Under the pieces are notes generated by a model. The model ran no database searches. It was given only the letters and a program-made list of their open reading frames with translations, and was not told where the DNA came from. The position numbers and the translations under genes were made by a program. DNA of 6,019 bases from Pseudomonadota bacterium (GTDB taxonomy: Bacteria; Pseudomonadota; Gammaproteobacteria; Burkholderiales; Burkholderiaceae_C), in assembly GCA_023394015.1 (NCBI GenBank), contig JAEXBL010000097.1, positions 1 through 6,019 on the forward strand, read 5' to 3'. Shown one piece after another: positions 1 to 6,019 of this stretch (the first letter of the stretch is position 1; the number at the start of each line of letters is the position of its first letter).

Positions 1-1509
1 CCCATGATCCGCGTGCGCCAGCGTGCGCAAGGCGTGCTGGGGCAGTTGCGGCGCCTGCTGTCGGACCGGGTGGCGGATTTCGAATCAGGCGCGGTGCCTG
101 GCCCCCCATCACCGCCGCTGGCGCGGGCGCTGGCCGAGCCGGTGACGCCGTTTGCCGTCACCGAGTTGATGGATTCGCGCGGCGTCGGCATCACCCGCAC
201 GCTGCCCATGGCCGACGTGCAGGTGGTGGCCACGCGGCTGCGCCAGCGTGCGGCCGAGCTGAAGGAAAAGGCCGAGAAACCCAGCGAAAAGGCCATCATC
301 GAGATCGTGGCGCTGATGTTCCAGGCCATCCTGGCCGAGGAGCGCATTCCGGCCGCCATCCGCGTGTGGTTTGCGCGCCTGCAGATCCCGGTGCTGCGCC
401 TGGCGCTGGCCGAGCCGGACTTCTTTGCCTCGGTGCAGCACCCGGCGCGCCAGCTCATCGACCGCATGGGCGCCTGCGCGCTGGGTTTCGACGCCAGCAG
501 CATCACCGGCAGCCGGCTGGAGCGCGAGATCAAGCGCATCGTGCAGGTGGTCGAGCAATACCCAGAGACCGGCCGCCGCGTCTACCAGCTGGTGCTGGAC
601 GAGTTCAAGAAATTCCTGGGCCGCTCGCTCACCGAAGGCGGCAAGGCGCAGCAGATGGCCACGCTGGCGCAGCAGGTCGAGCAGAAGGAGGCGCTGGCGA
701 TCCAGTACACCATCGAGTTGCGGCGCATGCTGGCCTCCGTGCCGGTGGCCGACGAGGTGCGCGAGTTCCTGTTCCGCGTCTGGTCCGAGGTACTGGCGCT
801 GGCTGCCGTGCGGCGCGGCCCGCAGGACGCCGAGACCCTGCGCTTCAAGCAGGCCGCGGCCGACCTGCTGTGGGCCGTCAGCCCCAAGATGGACCGTGCC
901 GAGCGCAGCCAGGTGGTGCAGCAGCTGTCCGGCCTGCTGCAGACCCTGCGCGAGGGCATGGGCACGCTGGCCATTGCCGCGGCCGAGCAGGATGGCCACA
1001 TCAAGCTCATCAACGACGCCGTGATGCGCGCCTTCGTCTCGCGCGGCGAGGGCCTGTCGGCGTCCAAGCTGGCCGAGCTGTCGCACGGCCTGGCCGGGCT
1101 GGAGGACGTGGTCACCGACGATCCCGAGGGCGACGTGCTGCTCGATCCGAGCATGATCGAGCTGATGTTCGGCGTCGAGGGCGACGGGCTGGAGGTGATT
1201 GCCAGCGGCGGCTCGCAACCCAGCGAGGGCATGCTGCAATGGGCCAAGGAGCTGGAGCTGGGCACGTGGTTTGGGCTCGACCACCATGGCGACGTGGTGC
1301 AGGTGCAGTACGTGTGGCGCAGCCGGCGCGGGCAGCTGCACCTGTTCTCGGCCGGCACGGGCCGCAACTACCTGGTGCAGACGCGCCGCCTGGCCTCGTA
1401 CCTGCAGGCCGGCCTGCTGGTGCCGGTGGAAGACGAGGCGCTGACCATCCGCGCCACCCGCGAGGCGCTGACCAAGCTCAGCGCCGAGCCCGGGCGCCTG
1501 CTTCAATGA
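1..1509 (+). CDS. DUF1631 family protein, 3' part (5' end outside window)
   Basis: The reading frame is open from the first base and ends at TGA 1507-1509; the ATG at 4 is probably internal because DUF1631 proteins are usually about 700-800 residues, longer than the 501 visible from that codon. Numbering from that ATG, residues 110-155 hold the family-like stretch with WFARLQIPVLRLAL, then DFF and HPARQLIDRMG. Residues 249-295 hold the helical segment VREFLFRVWSEVLA followed by ADLLWAVSPK. Residues 411-485 form a C-terminal beta-rich module (GTWFGL, VQYVWRS, LHLFSAGTGRNYLV, LASYLQAGLLVPVE). This module resembles a small barrel, and any PilZ-like relation is only inference. There is no signal peptide or membrane segment in the visible part, so it is probably cytoplasmic and mostly helical. 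The function is unknown. The gene converges on dprA, with a large inverted repeat starting one base after the stop codon. Confidence 0.85.
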   Translation, partial: PMIRVRQRAQGVLGQLRRLLSDRVADFESGAVPGPPSPPLARALAEPVTPFAVTELMDSRGVGITRTLPMADVQVVATRLRQRAAELKEKAEKPSEKAIIEIVALMFQAILAEERIPAAIRVWFARLQIPVLRLALAEPDFFASVQHPARQLIDRMGACALGFDASSITGSRLEREIKRIVQVVEQYPETGRRVYQLVLDEFKKFLGRSLTEGGKAQQMATLAQQVEQKEALAIQYTIELRRMLASVPVADEVREFLFRVWSEVLALAAVRRGPQDAETLRFKQAAADLLWAVSPKMDRAERSQVVQQLSGLLQTLREGMGTLAIAAAEQDGHIKLINDAVMRAFVSRGEGLSASKLAELSHGLAGLEDVVTDDPEGDVLLDPSMIELMFGVEGDGLEVIASGGSQPSEGMLQWAKELELGTWFGLDHHGDVVQVQYVWRSRRGQLHLFSAGTGRNYLVQTRRLASYLQAGLLVPVEDEALTIRATREALTKLSAEPGRLLQ

Positions 1510-1510
1510 A

Positions 1511-1616
1511 ATGACAAATGACCGCGCCTGCGGCGCATGACGAATGACCAAAAACATCCGTCGGGCGTGACGCCTTGGTCATTTGTCATGGTGTGCCAGC
1601 GCCGGTCATTCGTCAT
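1511..1616. repeat. Interlocked inverted repeat of four ATGACnAATGACC units
   Basis: Four 13-base units lie in the order A, B, A', B'. A is ATGACAAATGACC (1511-1523), B is ATGACGAATGACC (1537-1549), A' is GGTCATTTGTCAT (1577-1589) and B' is GGTCATTCGTCAT (1604-1616). A is the exact reverse complement of A', and B of B'. A can also pair with B' (one A-C mismatch), and B with A' (one G-U wobble), which gives a nested cruciform of about 106 bases. The outer spacers (1524-1536 and 1590-1603) share a short GCGC/GCGC match. The apex contains the small hairpin GGCGT-g-ACGCC (about 1564-1574). The repeat fills the gap between the convergent DUF1631 and dprA genes, so it may block read-through in both directions, but no T-tract is visible. 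A related copy lies upstream of dprA at 2918-2989. Confidence 0.85.
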
Positions 1617-1648
1617 GCGTGTCATGCGCTGCGTGCGGCAGCCGGCGC

Positions 1649-2818
1649 TCAGGCCTGGCCCAGGCGCTGGAACAGGCCGCCCGGCAGGCGGCCGACCAGG
1701 CCGTCCAGCTCCAATTCCAGCAGGCGCGCCTGCAGGGTCGGCGTGTCCAGCCCGGTGCGGGCCTGCAGCGCATCCAAGCTGACCGGGTCGGCGCCCAGGG
1801 CGGCCAGCAGGCCGTCGGGGTCGGGCGGCGGGCTGGCCGGGGTGGCGGCGGGCGCAGGGGTGGTTGCAGTGCTGGCGGGCCAACGCAACTCCTCCAGCAC
1901 GTCCTGCGCGGTCTCCACCAGCTTGGCGCCCTGGCGGATCAGCGCGTGGCAGCCGCGCGACTGCGGGCTGTGGATGGAGCCGGGGATGGCGAACACCTCC
2001 TTGCCCTGCTCGGCGGCCAGGCGCGCGGTGATCAGCGAGCCGGACTGCAGCGCCGCCTCCACCACCAGCGCGCCCTGCGCCAGGCCGGCAATCAGCCGGT
2101 TGCGCTTGGGGAAGTTGCCCGGCAGCGGCGGCGTGCCCAGCGGGTACTCGCTGACGATCAGGCCGTGGCGGGCGATGCGGTGCGCCAGTTCGCGGTGCTG
2201 GCGCGGGTAGACGCGGTCGATGCCGGTGCCGATGACGGCGATGGTGGCCATTCCTGCTGCTGCACCGGCGCCCTCCAGCGCGCCCTCGTGCGCCGCGCCG
2301 TCCACCCCCAGCGCCAGCCCCGAGACCACGCTGATGCCGCCGCCGGCGAACGCGCGCGCGAACTGCCGCGCATTCTGCGCGCCCTGCGGGGTCGGGTTGC
2401 GGCTGCCGACCATGGCGATGGCCCGCTGGGGCCAGGCAAGTGCTTCGTTGTCGATGGCCGCTGGTGCCGACCGGGCAGGCGCGCCACCCAGCACATACAG
2501 CAGGCAAGGCGGGTCTTCCATGGCCAGCAGGCTGGCCGGGTAGGCGGCATCGCCCAGGGTGACGACGCGCCGCGCGATGCCATCTTCGGCCGCCGCCAGC
2601 CAGGCCTGCGTGGCCTGAAGCTGGGCTGGCAATGCCTCGGGGACTTGCTGCAGCGCGCCGGCCTGCGCCGGCGTCAGCAACTGCCGCAGGGCCACGGCTG
2701 GCTGCTCGAAGATGGCCTGCGGCAAGCCGAACGCCGCCAGCAGCCGCCGGGCGGCGTCGTTGCCCACGCCCGGCGTCAGCGTCAGGCGCAGCCAGGCTTC
2801 GAGTTCAGTGGGGTCCAT
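1649..2818 (-). CDS. dprA: DNA-processing protein DprA (Smf)
   Basis: DprA binds incoming single-stranded DNA in the cytoplasm and loads RecA onto it during natural transformation; homologs also occur in species not known to be competent. This 389-residue protein is full length. Residues 1-60 are an N-terminal helical (SAM/HhH-like) region with LTPGVG. The Rossmann-like core covers about residues 85-305: AMVGSRNPT (135-143), SGLALGVDGAAHEGAL (166-181), AVIGTGIDRVYP (194-205), SEYPLGTPPLPGNFPKRNRLIAG (223-245), and VEAALQSGSLITARLAAEQGKEVFAIPG (253-280). An Ala/Pro-rich linker (about 314-335) leads to a C-terminal winged-helix (DML1-like) domain at 336-389. The segment EGAGAAAG at 182-189 looks a few residues longer than usual. 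The start is firm: an in-frame stop lies at 2852-2854 and no other start codon occurs between. No good Shine-Dalgarno sequence precedes it. The gene is flanked on both sides by related GTCAT-type repeats. Confidence 0.96.
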   Translation of the reverse strand: MDPTELEAWLRLTLTPGVGNDAARRLLAAFGLPQAIFEQPAVALRQLLTPAQAGALQQVPEALPAQLQATQAWLAAAEDGIARRVVTLGDAAYPASLLAMEDPPCLLYVLGGAPARSAPAAIDNEALAWPQRAIAMVGSRNPTPQGAQNARQFARAFAGGGISVVSGLALGVDGAAHEGALEGAGAAAGMATIAVIGTGIDRVYPRQHRELAHRIARHGLIVSEYPLGTPPLPGNFPKRNRLIAGLAQGALVVEAALQSGSLITARLAAEQGKEVFAIPGSIHSPQSRGCHALIRQGAKLVETAQDVLEELRWPASTATTPAPAATPASPPPDPDGLLAALGADPVSLDALQARTGLDTPTLQARLLELELDGLVGRLPGGLFQRLGQA

Positions 2819-2917
2819 GCGGTGTGACGGGCGCGGTAGCGACGGAGATGCTCACTTTAGTCGCTCCACCGCACGGTGCATGAAACACATGGCGAATGCC
2901 CCCGCTCTGACGAGCGC

Positions 2918-2989
2918 ATGACCCATGACAAAAGGGCTTTGACCCCTACGGCCCTTTGTCATTCGTCATGGCGCGGCAGCGCCGGTCAT
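2918..2989. repeat. Second copy of the GTCAT-type inverted repeat
   Basis: The left arm 2918-2937 (ATGAC-cc-ATGACAAAAGGGC) pairs with the right arm 2951-2969 (GCCCTTTGTCAT-tc-GTCAT) around a loop at 2938-2950. One A is bulged, and the two bases between the ATGAC units are unpaired. Bases 2958-2989 align with 1578-1609 at 28 of 32 positions, including the shared tail GCAGCGCCGGTCAT, so this is a diverged relative of the 1511-1616 repeat. The tail continues with GTCAT again at 3003-3007. It lies about 100 bases upstream of the dprA start. Confidence 0.8.
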
Positions 2990-3040
2990 CGAGCGAAGCG
3001 AAGTCATCTCGAAAGGCCGCGGTGCAGGCCACATCCCAGG

Positions 3041-3076
3041 GCACCCATGGCCGGGGTACCCCCGGCCATCGGGTGC
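3041..3076. repeat. Strong GC-rich hairpin, 16-bp stem
   Basis: GCACCC + ATGGCCGGGG (3041-3056) pairs with CCCCGGCCAT (3060-3069) and GGGTGC (3071-3076), with a single C bulge at 3070 and a three-base loop TAC. It is not followed by a T-tract on either strand, so it is more like a REP-type palindrome than an intrinsic terminator, although it could slow or stop transcription running from the LysM gene toward dprA. Confidence 0.75.
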
Positions 3077-3078
3077 GT

Positions 3079-3118
3079 CCCCCTCGCGCAGCAAGAGGGG
3101 GAAGCGGCGTCAGCCGCT
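3079..3118. repeat. REP-like double hairpin, interrupted by the IS
   Basis: Two adjacent hairpins are present: CCCCCTC (3079-3085) with GAGGGGG (3095-3101), and AAGCGGC (3102-3108) with GCCGCTT (3113-3119), whose last base belongs to the IS. The sequence continues after the IS as CAGGGGGAG (4302-4310). The ancestral repeat therefore probably read GCCGCTCAGGGGGAG across the junction, with AGGGGG able to pair alternatively with CCCCCT at 3079-3084. I believe similar CCCCCT...AGGGGG intergenic palindromes are frequent in Comamonadaceae genomes, but I cannot count copies here. Confidence 0.65.
3112..3118 (+). other. Left target half-site with CT core
   Basis: AGCCGCT directly left of the element is identical to AGCCGCT at 3194-3200 in the predicted target-binding loop. 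In IS621-type systems the left target guide pairs with the bottom strand, so identity with the top strand is the expected relation. The last two bases are the proposed core. The half-site is the closing arm of the AAGCGGC/GCCGCTT hairpin. Confidence 0.75.
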
Positions 3119-3120
3119 TG

Positions 3121-3126
3121 TATCTT
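3121..3126 (+). promoter_or_regulatory. -10 half of a promoter formed only in the circular IS
   Basis: TATCTT begins two bases inside the left end. When the right end (to 4301) is joined to the left end (from 3119), it lies exactly 17 bases after TTGACT (4281-4286). In the integrated state, what precedes it is host hairpin DNA with no -35 at that distance. Transcription would start near 3133, at the beginning of the predicted bridge RNA. A junction promoter is known for IS621-like elements; here it is predicted from spacing only. Confidence 0.6.
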
Positions 3127-3179
3127 TAACCCCGACCATCGCGGTAGAGTCTTACCGCCGTTGAGGCGGCCAGACCGGT

Positions 3180-4286
<1,107 letters not shown>

Positions 4287-4299
4287 TTGAAGACGGTTA

Positions 4300-4308
4300 C
4301 TCAGGGGG
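4300..4308 (+). other. Right target half-site with CT core
   Basis: CTCAGGGGG at the right boundary: CTCAGGG (4300-4306) is the reverse complement of the right target guide CCCTGAG (3218-3224). The first two bases are the proposed core, repeated at 3117-3118. The G run is the remaining arm of the REP-like repeat split by the insertion. Confidence 0.75.
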
Positions 4309-4315
4309 AGCCCTC

Positions 4316-5617
4316 TCAATTCGGGTTCACCAGCTTGTCACCCACCTGCTCCGGGCGGTCGACTTCCATCACCAGCGCATAGGACACGCGCTCGAACAGG
4401 CGGAACACCATGGCCACGCCGTTGCGTTCGTCGGGCAGCTGCATCACCGGGCGCGACTGGTCGGTCTTGTCCACCAGCCGCGGGCCGGTGGACATCAGCG
4501 ACAGCACATGGCCGTGCTCGATGCCGTCGCGCAGGCCCTTGTTGATGACCACGATCTGGTTCTGGCCGGCGTAGCGCACCGAATTGCCGTGCACCAGCAC
4601 GACGCGCGCCTCGACCGGGATGTCGGGCGCGTGCGGCACGTAGCTGCGGTATTCGCGCGGCGGCTCGGGCAGCAGGCGGTCGCCAGGGCGCATTTCCTCC
4701 TTGCTGCTGACCACGTCGATGGTGGCCGGCACCGGCAGCATCCGCGGCCTGGCCGTGTCGTCGGCAGGCGGCGCCACCTCGGCATCGCCGGCGGCGGGCA
4801 GGGTGGCCGGTACGGTGGGCGCGGCCTGGGGGTTGAGTTCTTCCTCGGTCTCGCTTTCGCCACGCGCCAGCGCGGCCTGGCCCACGTACTGGCCCTCGTA
4901 GCCCAAGATCTCGCCCGTCACCGGGTCCTTCAGCGGCGTGGCGGTGCGGAACACGCGAAAGTCGGTCGGCAGGCCGGGCGCCTTCAGCAGCGGCGCGTCC
5001 TCGGGGCCGCGCACGTAGGCGCGGTCGCCCTTGGCCACCAGCACCCGGCTTTGCTCGGCCAGGGCGACGATGCGCGGCGCGCGCTGGAAGGTGTCGTCGT
5101 CCACCACCAGCGGCTCGGCCAGGAAGGGCTCGATCAGGTGCGGCTGCAGCGTGGGCAGCGGGTTGGCGTCCAGCGCCTCGATGCGGTTGCGCGGCGACAC
5201 GCGGATGGTGGCGCCGGGTTGGCCGTCCACGCCGCGGCGCGCGCGCAGATAGGCGCGGTCGCCCACGCGCTCCAGGTACAGCTGCTGGCCGGGGTAGATC
5301 AGGTGCGGGTTGCGGATGTCCTTCAGGTTCATGCCCCACAGCTCGGGCCAGCGCCAGGGCGACTTGAGGAACATGCCGGCGATGCGCCACAGCGTGTTGC
5401 CGCGGCGCACGGTGTATTCGTTCGGCGCATTGGCGGCCAGCGCCGACAGCGGCACGCCCTGGGCGGCCACTTGCTGGGCGGTGGCACGCTGCGCCGGCGT
5501 GACCGGGCGCTTGGCGGCGGATTGAGCGGCGACCGGCTGCGCGGTCAGAAGGGCCGCCGCCAGCAGGCTCAGCGGCAAGGCCAGGGCGCGCGTGGCGCCA
5601 GGAAAAGTATGTTTCAT
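4316..5617 (-). CDS. Exported LysM peptidoglycan-binding domain protein
   Basis: The 433-residue protein begins with a clear signal peptide: MKHTFPGATR, then a hydrophobic stretch of about residues 11-28 ending PVAAQS, with likely cleavage near residue 31-32. The mature protein is therefore predicted to be periplasmic or envelope-bound. One LysM domain lies at about 67-115 (EYTVRRGNTLWRIAGMFL ... NPHLIYPGQQLYL), with the variant WRWPELWGMN seen in this proteobacterial LysM family. A Pro/Ala/acidic linker spans about 250-297. The C-terminal half (300-433: KEEMRPGDRLLP, GLRDGIEHGHVLSL, RLFERVSYALVMEV) is typical of the family, with no catalytic motif that I recognise, so it is probably a binding or structural protein. 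The start at 5617 was chosen because the signal peptide begins there; the longer frame from 5668 would put 17 polar residues in front of it. The IS ends 14 bases after its stop codon and leaves it intact. It is divergent from def. Confidence 0.9.
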   Translation of the reverse strand: MKHTFPGATRALALPLSLLAAALLTAQPVAAQSAAKRPVTPAQRATAQQVAAQGVPLSALAANAPNEYTVRRGNTLWRIAGMFLKSPWRWPELWGMNLKDIRNPHLIYPGQQLYLERVGDRAYLRARRGVDGQPGATIRVSPRNRIEALDANPLPTLQPHLIEPFLAEPLVVDDDTFQRAPRIVALAEQSRVLVAKGDRAYVRGPEDAPLLKAPGLPTDFRVFRTATPLKDPVTGEILGYEGQYVGQAALARGESETEEELNPQAAPTVPATLPAAGDAEVAPPADDTARPRMLPVPATIDVVSSKEEMRPGDRLLPEPPREYRSYVPHAPDIPVEARVVLVHGNSVRYAGQNQIVVINKGLRDGIEHGHVLSLMSTGPRLVDKTDQSRPVMQLPDERNGVAMVFRLFERVSYALVMEVDRPEQVGDKLVNPN

Positions 5618-5761
5618 TGTTTTGCTGTGGGCAGTTGTCGACTTGACAAAGCACTGGACATTCTGCATTCAAGCCCTTGATCGGGCAACGGAATCGCCCC
5701 CGCCCGGCGGCGCGAAAGGCCAAAAGTGGCGAAAATAGCCACATCTGCTGACCTTCCTGCC
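5618..5761. promoter_or_regulatory. Divergent promoter region between the LysM gene and def
   Basis: For the LysM gene (- strand) a candidate promoter is TTGCCC (+ strand 5683-5688) with CAGAAT (5660-5665) at 17-base spacing; the -10 matches at four of six. On the + strand, TTGACA at 5643-5648 is a perfect -35 but has no good -10 at 16-18 bases. For def, GAAAAT (5731-5736) is a weak -10 candidate without a good -35. It sits in the loop region of a small palindrome, GTGGC (5726-5730) with GCCAC (5738-5742). No clear Shine-Dalgarno sequence precedes either start codon. Confidence 0.35.
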
Positions 5762-6019
5762 ATGGCCCTGCTACCCATTCTTCGTTATCCCGACCCGCGC
5801 CTGCACAAGGTGGCCCGCCCCGTGACCGCCGTCGACGACCGCCTGCGCACGCTCATCGACGACATGTTCGACACCATGTACGAGGCCAAGGGCATCGGCC
5901 TGGCCGCCACCCAGGTCGACGTGCACGAGCGCCTGATCGTCATCGACGTGTCCGAGGAGCGCAACGAGCGCCTGGTGCTCGTCAACCCCGAATTGCTGTG
6001 GGCCAGCGACGAGCGCGTG
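5762..6019 (+). CDS. def: Peptide deformylase, 5' part (cut by window end)
   Basis: Peptide deformylase is a cytoplasmic metalloenzyme that removes the formyl group from the N-terminal methionine of new proteins. The 86 codons visible are open to the last base. They begin [21 protein letters not shown], the standard deformylase opening with YPDPRL. Motif 1, GIGLAATQV, is at residues 44-52; its Gln (residue 51) is part of the active site in the family. IVIDVSEE and LVLVNPEL follow as in other Def proteins. The metal-binding EGCLS and HEFDH motifs lie beyond the window, so completeness cannot be judged. The ATG at 5762 gives the usual N-terminus. It is divergently transcribed from the LysM gene; in related bacteria def is commonly followed by fmt, which cannot be seen here. 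Confidence 0.95.
   Translation, partial: MALLPILRYPDPRLHKVARPVTAVDDRLRTLIDDMFDTMYEAKGIGLAATQVDVHERLIVIDVSEERNERLVLVNPELLWASDERV

Larger units (their letters stand above)
2819..3118. other. Non-coding region upstream of dprA, rich in palindromes
   Basis: I see no convincing gene in these 300 bases. They hold the presumed dprA leader (2819-2900, promoter not clear; a TAAAGT on the - strand near 2856-2861 is a weak -10 candidate with no good -35), a small hairpin CGCTC-tgac-GAGCG (2903-2916), the second GTCAT-type repeat (2918-2989), a GTCAT-containing tail (2990-3007), and three hairpins (3041-3076, 3079-3101, 3102-3119). The density of palindromes is typical of dispersed REP-like intergenic repeats. 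Confidence 0.7.

Noticed and set aside
109..1557. A 482-codon open frame on the - strand opposite the DUF1631 gene, and other long frames opposite dprA, the transposase and the LysM gene
   Set aside because: They are rich in Arg, Ala, Gly, His and Gln with no family motif, and lie antisense to well-supported genes. Such shadows are expected in GC-rich DNA.
1511..1616. CRISPR array or intrinsic terminator
   Set aside because: The units are inverted rather than direct repeats with uniform spacers, only four are present, and no T-tract follows the hairpins on either strand.
2835..2882. Promoter for dprA around TAAAGT on the - strand
   Set aside because: There is no acceptable -35 at 16-18 bases, so it is mentioned only as a weak possibility.
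5643..5648. TTGACA as the -35 of the def promoter
   Set aside because: The hexamer is perfect but no reasonable -10 lies 16-18 bases downstream, and it is over 110 bases from the start codon.
5618..5668. Start of the LysM protein at 5668 instead of 5617
   Set aside because: The extra 17 residues would precede an otherwise standard signal peptide beginning MKHTFPG.

Overview
The window is GC-rich chromosomal DNA whose gene set (a DUF1631 protein, DprA, a secreted LysM protein and peptide deformylase) and codon use fit a betaproteobacterium of the order Burkholderiales, most likely Comamonadaceae. The family assignment is inferred from gene order and protein style, since no rRNA or other marker is present.

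Layout from left to right: the 3' part of a DUF1631-family gene on the + strand (1-1509, its 5' end is outside the window); a 139-base convergent intergenic region filled by an elaborate inverted repeat built from ATGACnAATGACC units; dprA on the - strand (1649-2818); about 300 bases of non-coding DNA (2819-3118) holding a second, diverged copy of that repeat followed by three tight hairpins; a complete IS110-family insertion sequence on the + strand (about 3119-4301); a LysM-domain exported protein on the - strand (4316-5617); a divergent promoter region; and the first 86 codons of peptide deformylase (def) on the + strand (5762 to the window end). Without the IS, the LysM gene and dprA would lie in the same direction about 314 bases apart.

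The most notable content is the IS110 element. Its 203-base 5' non-coding end can be read as a bridge RNA (seekRNA) gene of the IS621 type. Two loops can be drawn. The first carries AGCCGCT and CCCTGAG, which match the left and right genomic flanks of the insertion around a CT core. The second carries ACGGTTAC and ACAAG, which match the right and left ends of the element around the same core. These four matches fix the element ends at base resolution (1183 bp with one CT) without any terminal inverted repeats. Joining the two ends in a circle would place TTGACT 17 bases from TATCTT, forming a promoter that does not exist in the integrated copy and that would start the RNA near 3133. The target is inside a REP-like palindromic intergenic repeat next to the LysM gene.

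The host genes are not an obvious single pathway: DprA handles incoming single-stranded DNA in transformation, Def removes the N-formyl group from new proteins, the LysM protein is probably a periplasmic peptidoglycan-binding protein, and the DUF1631 protein has no known function that I can state.
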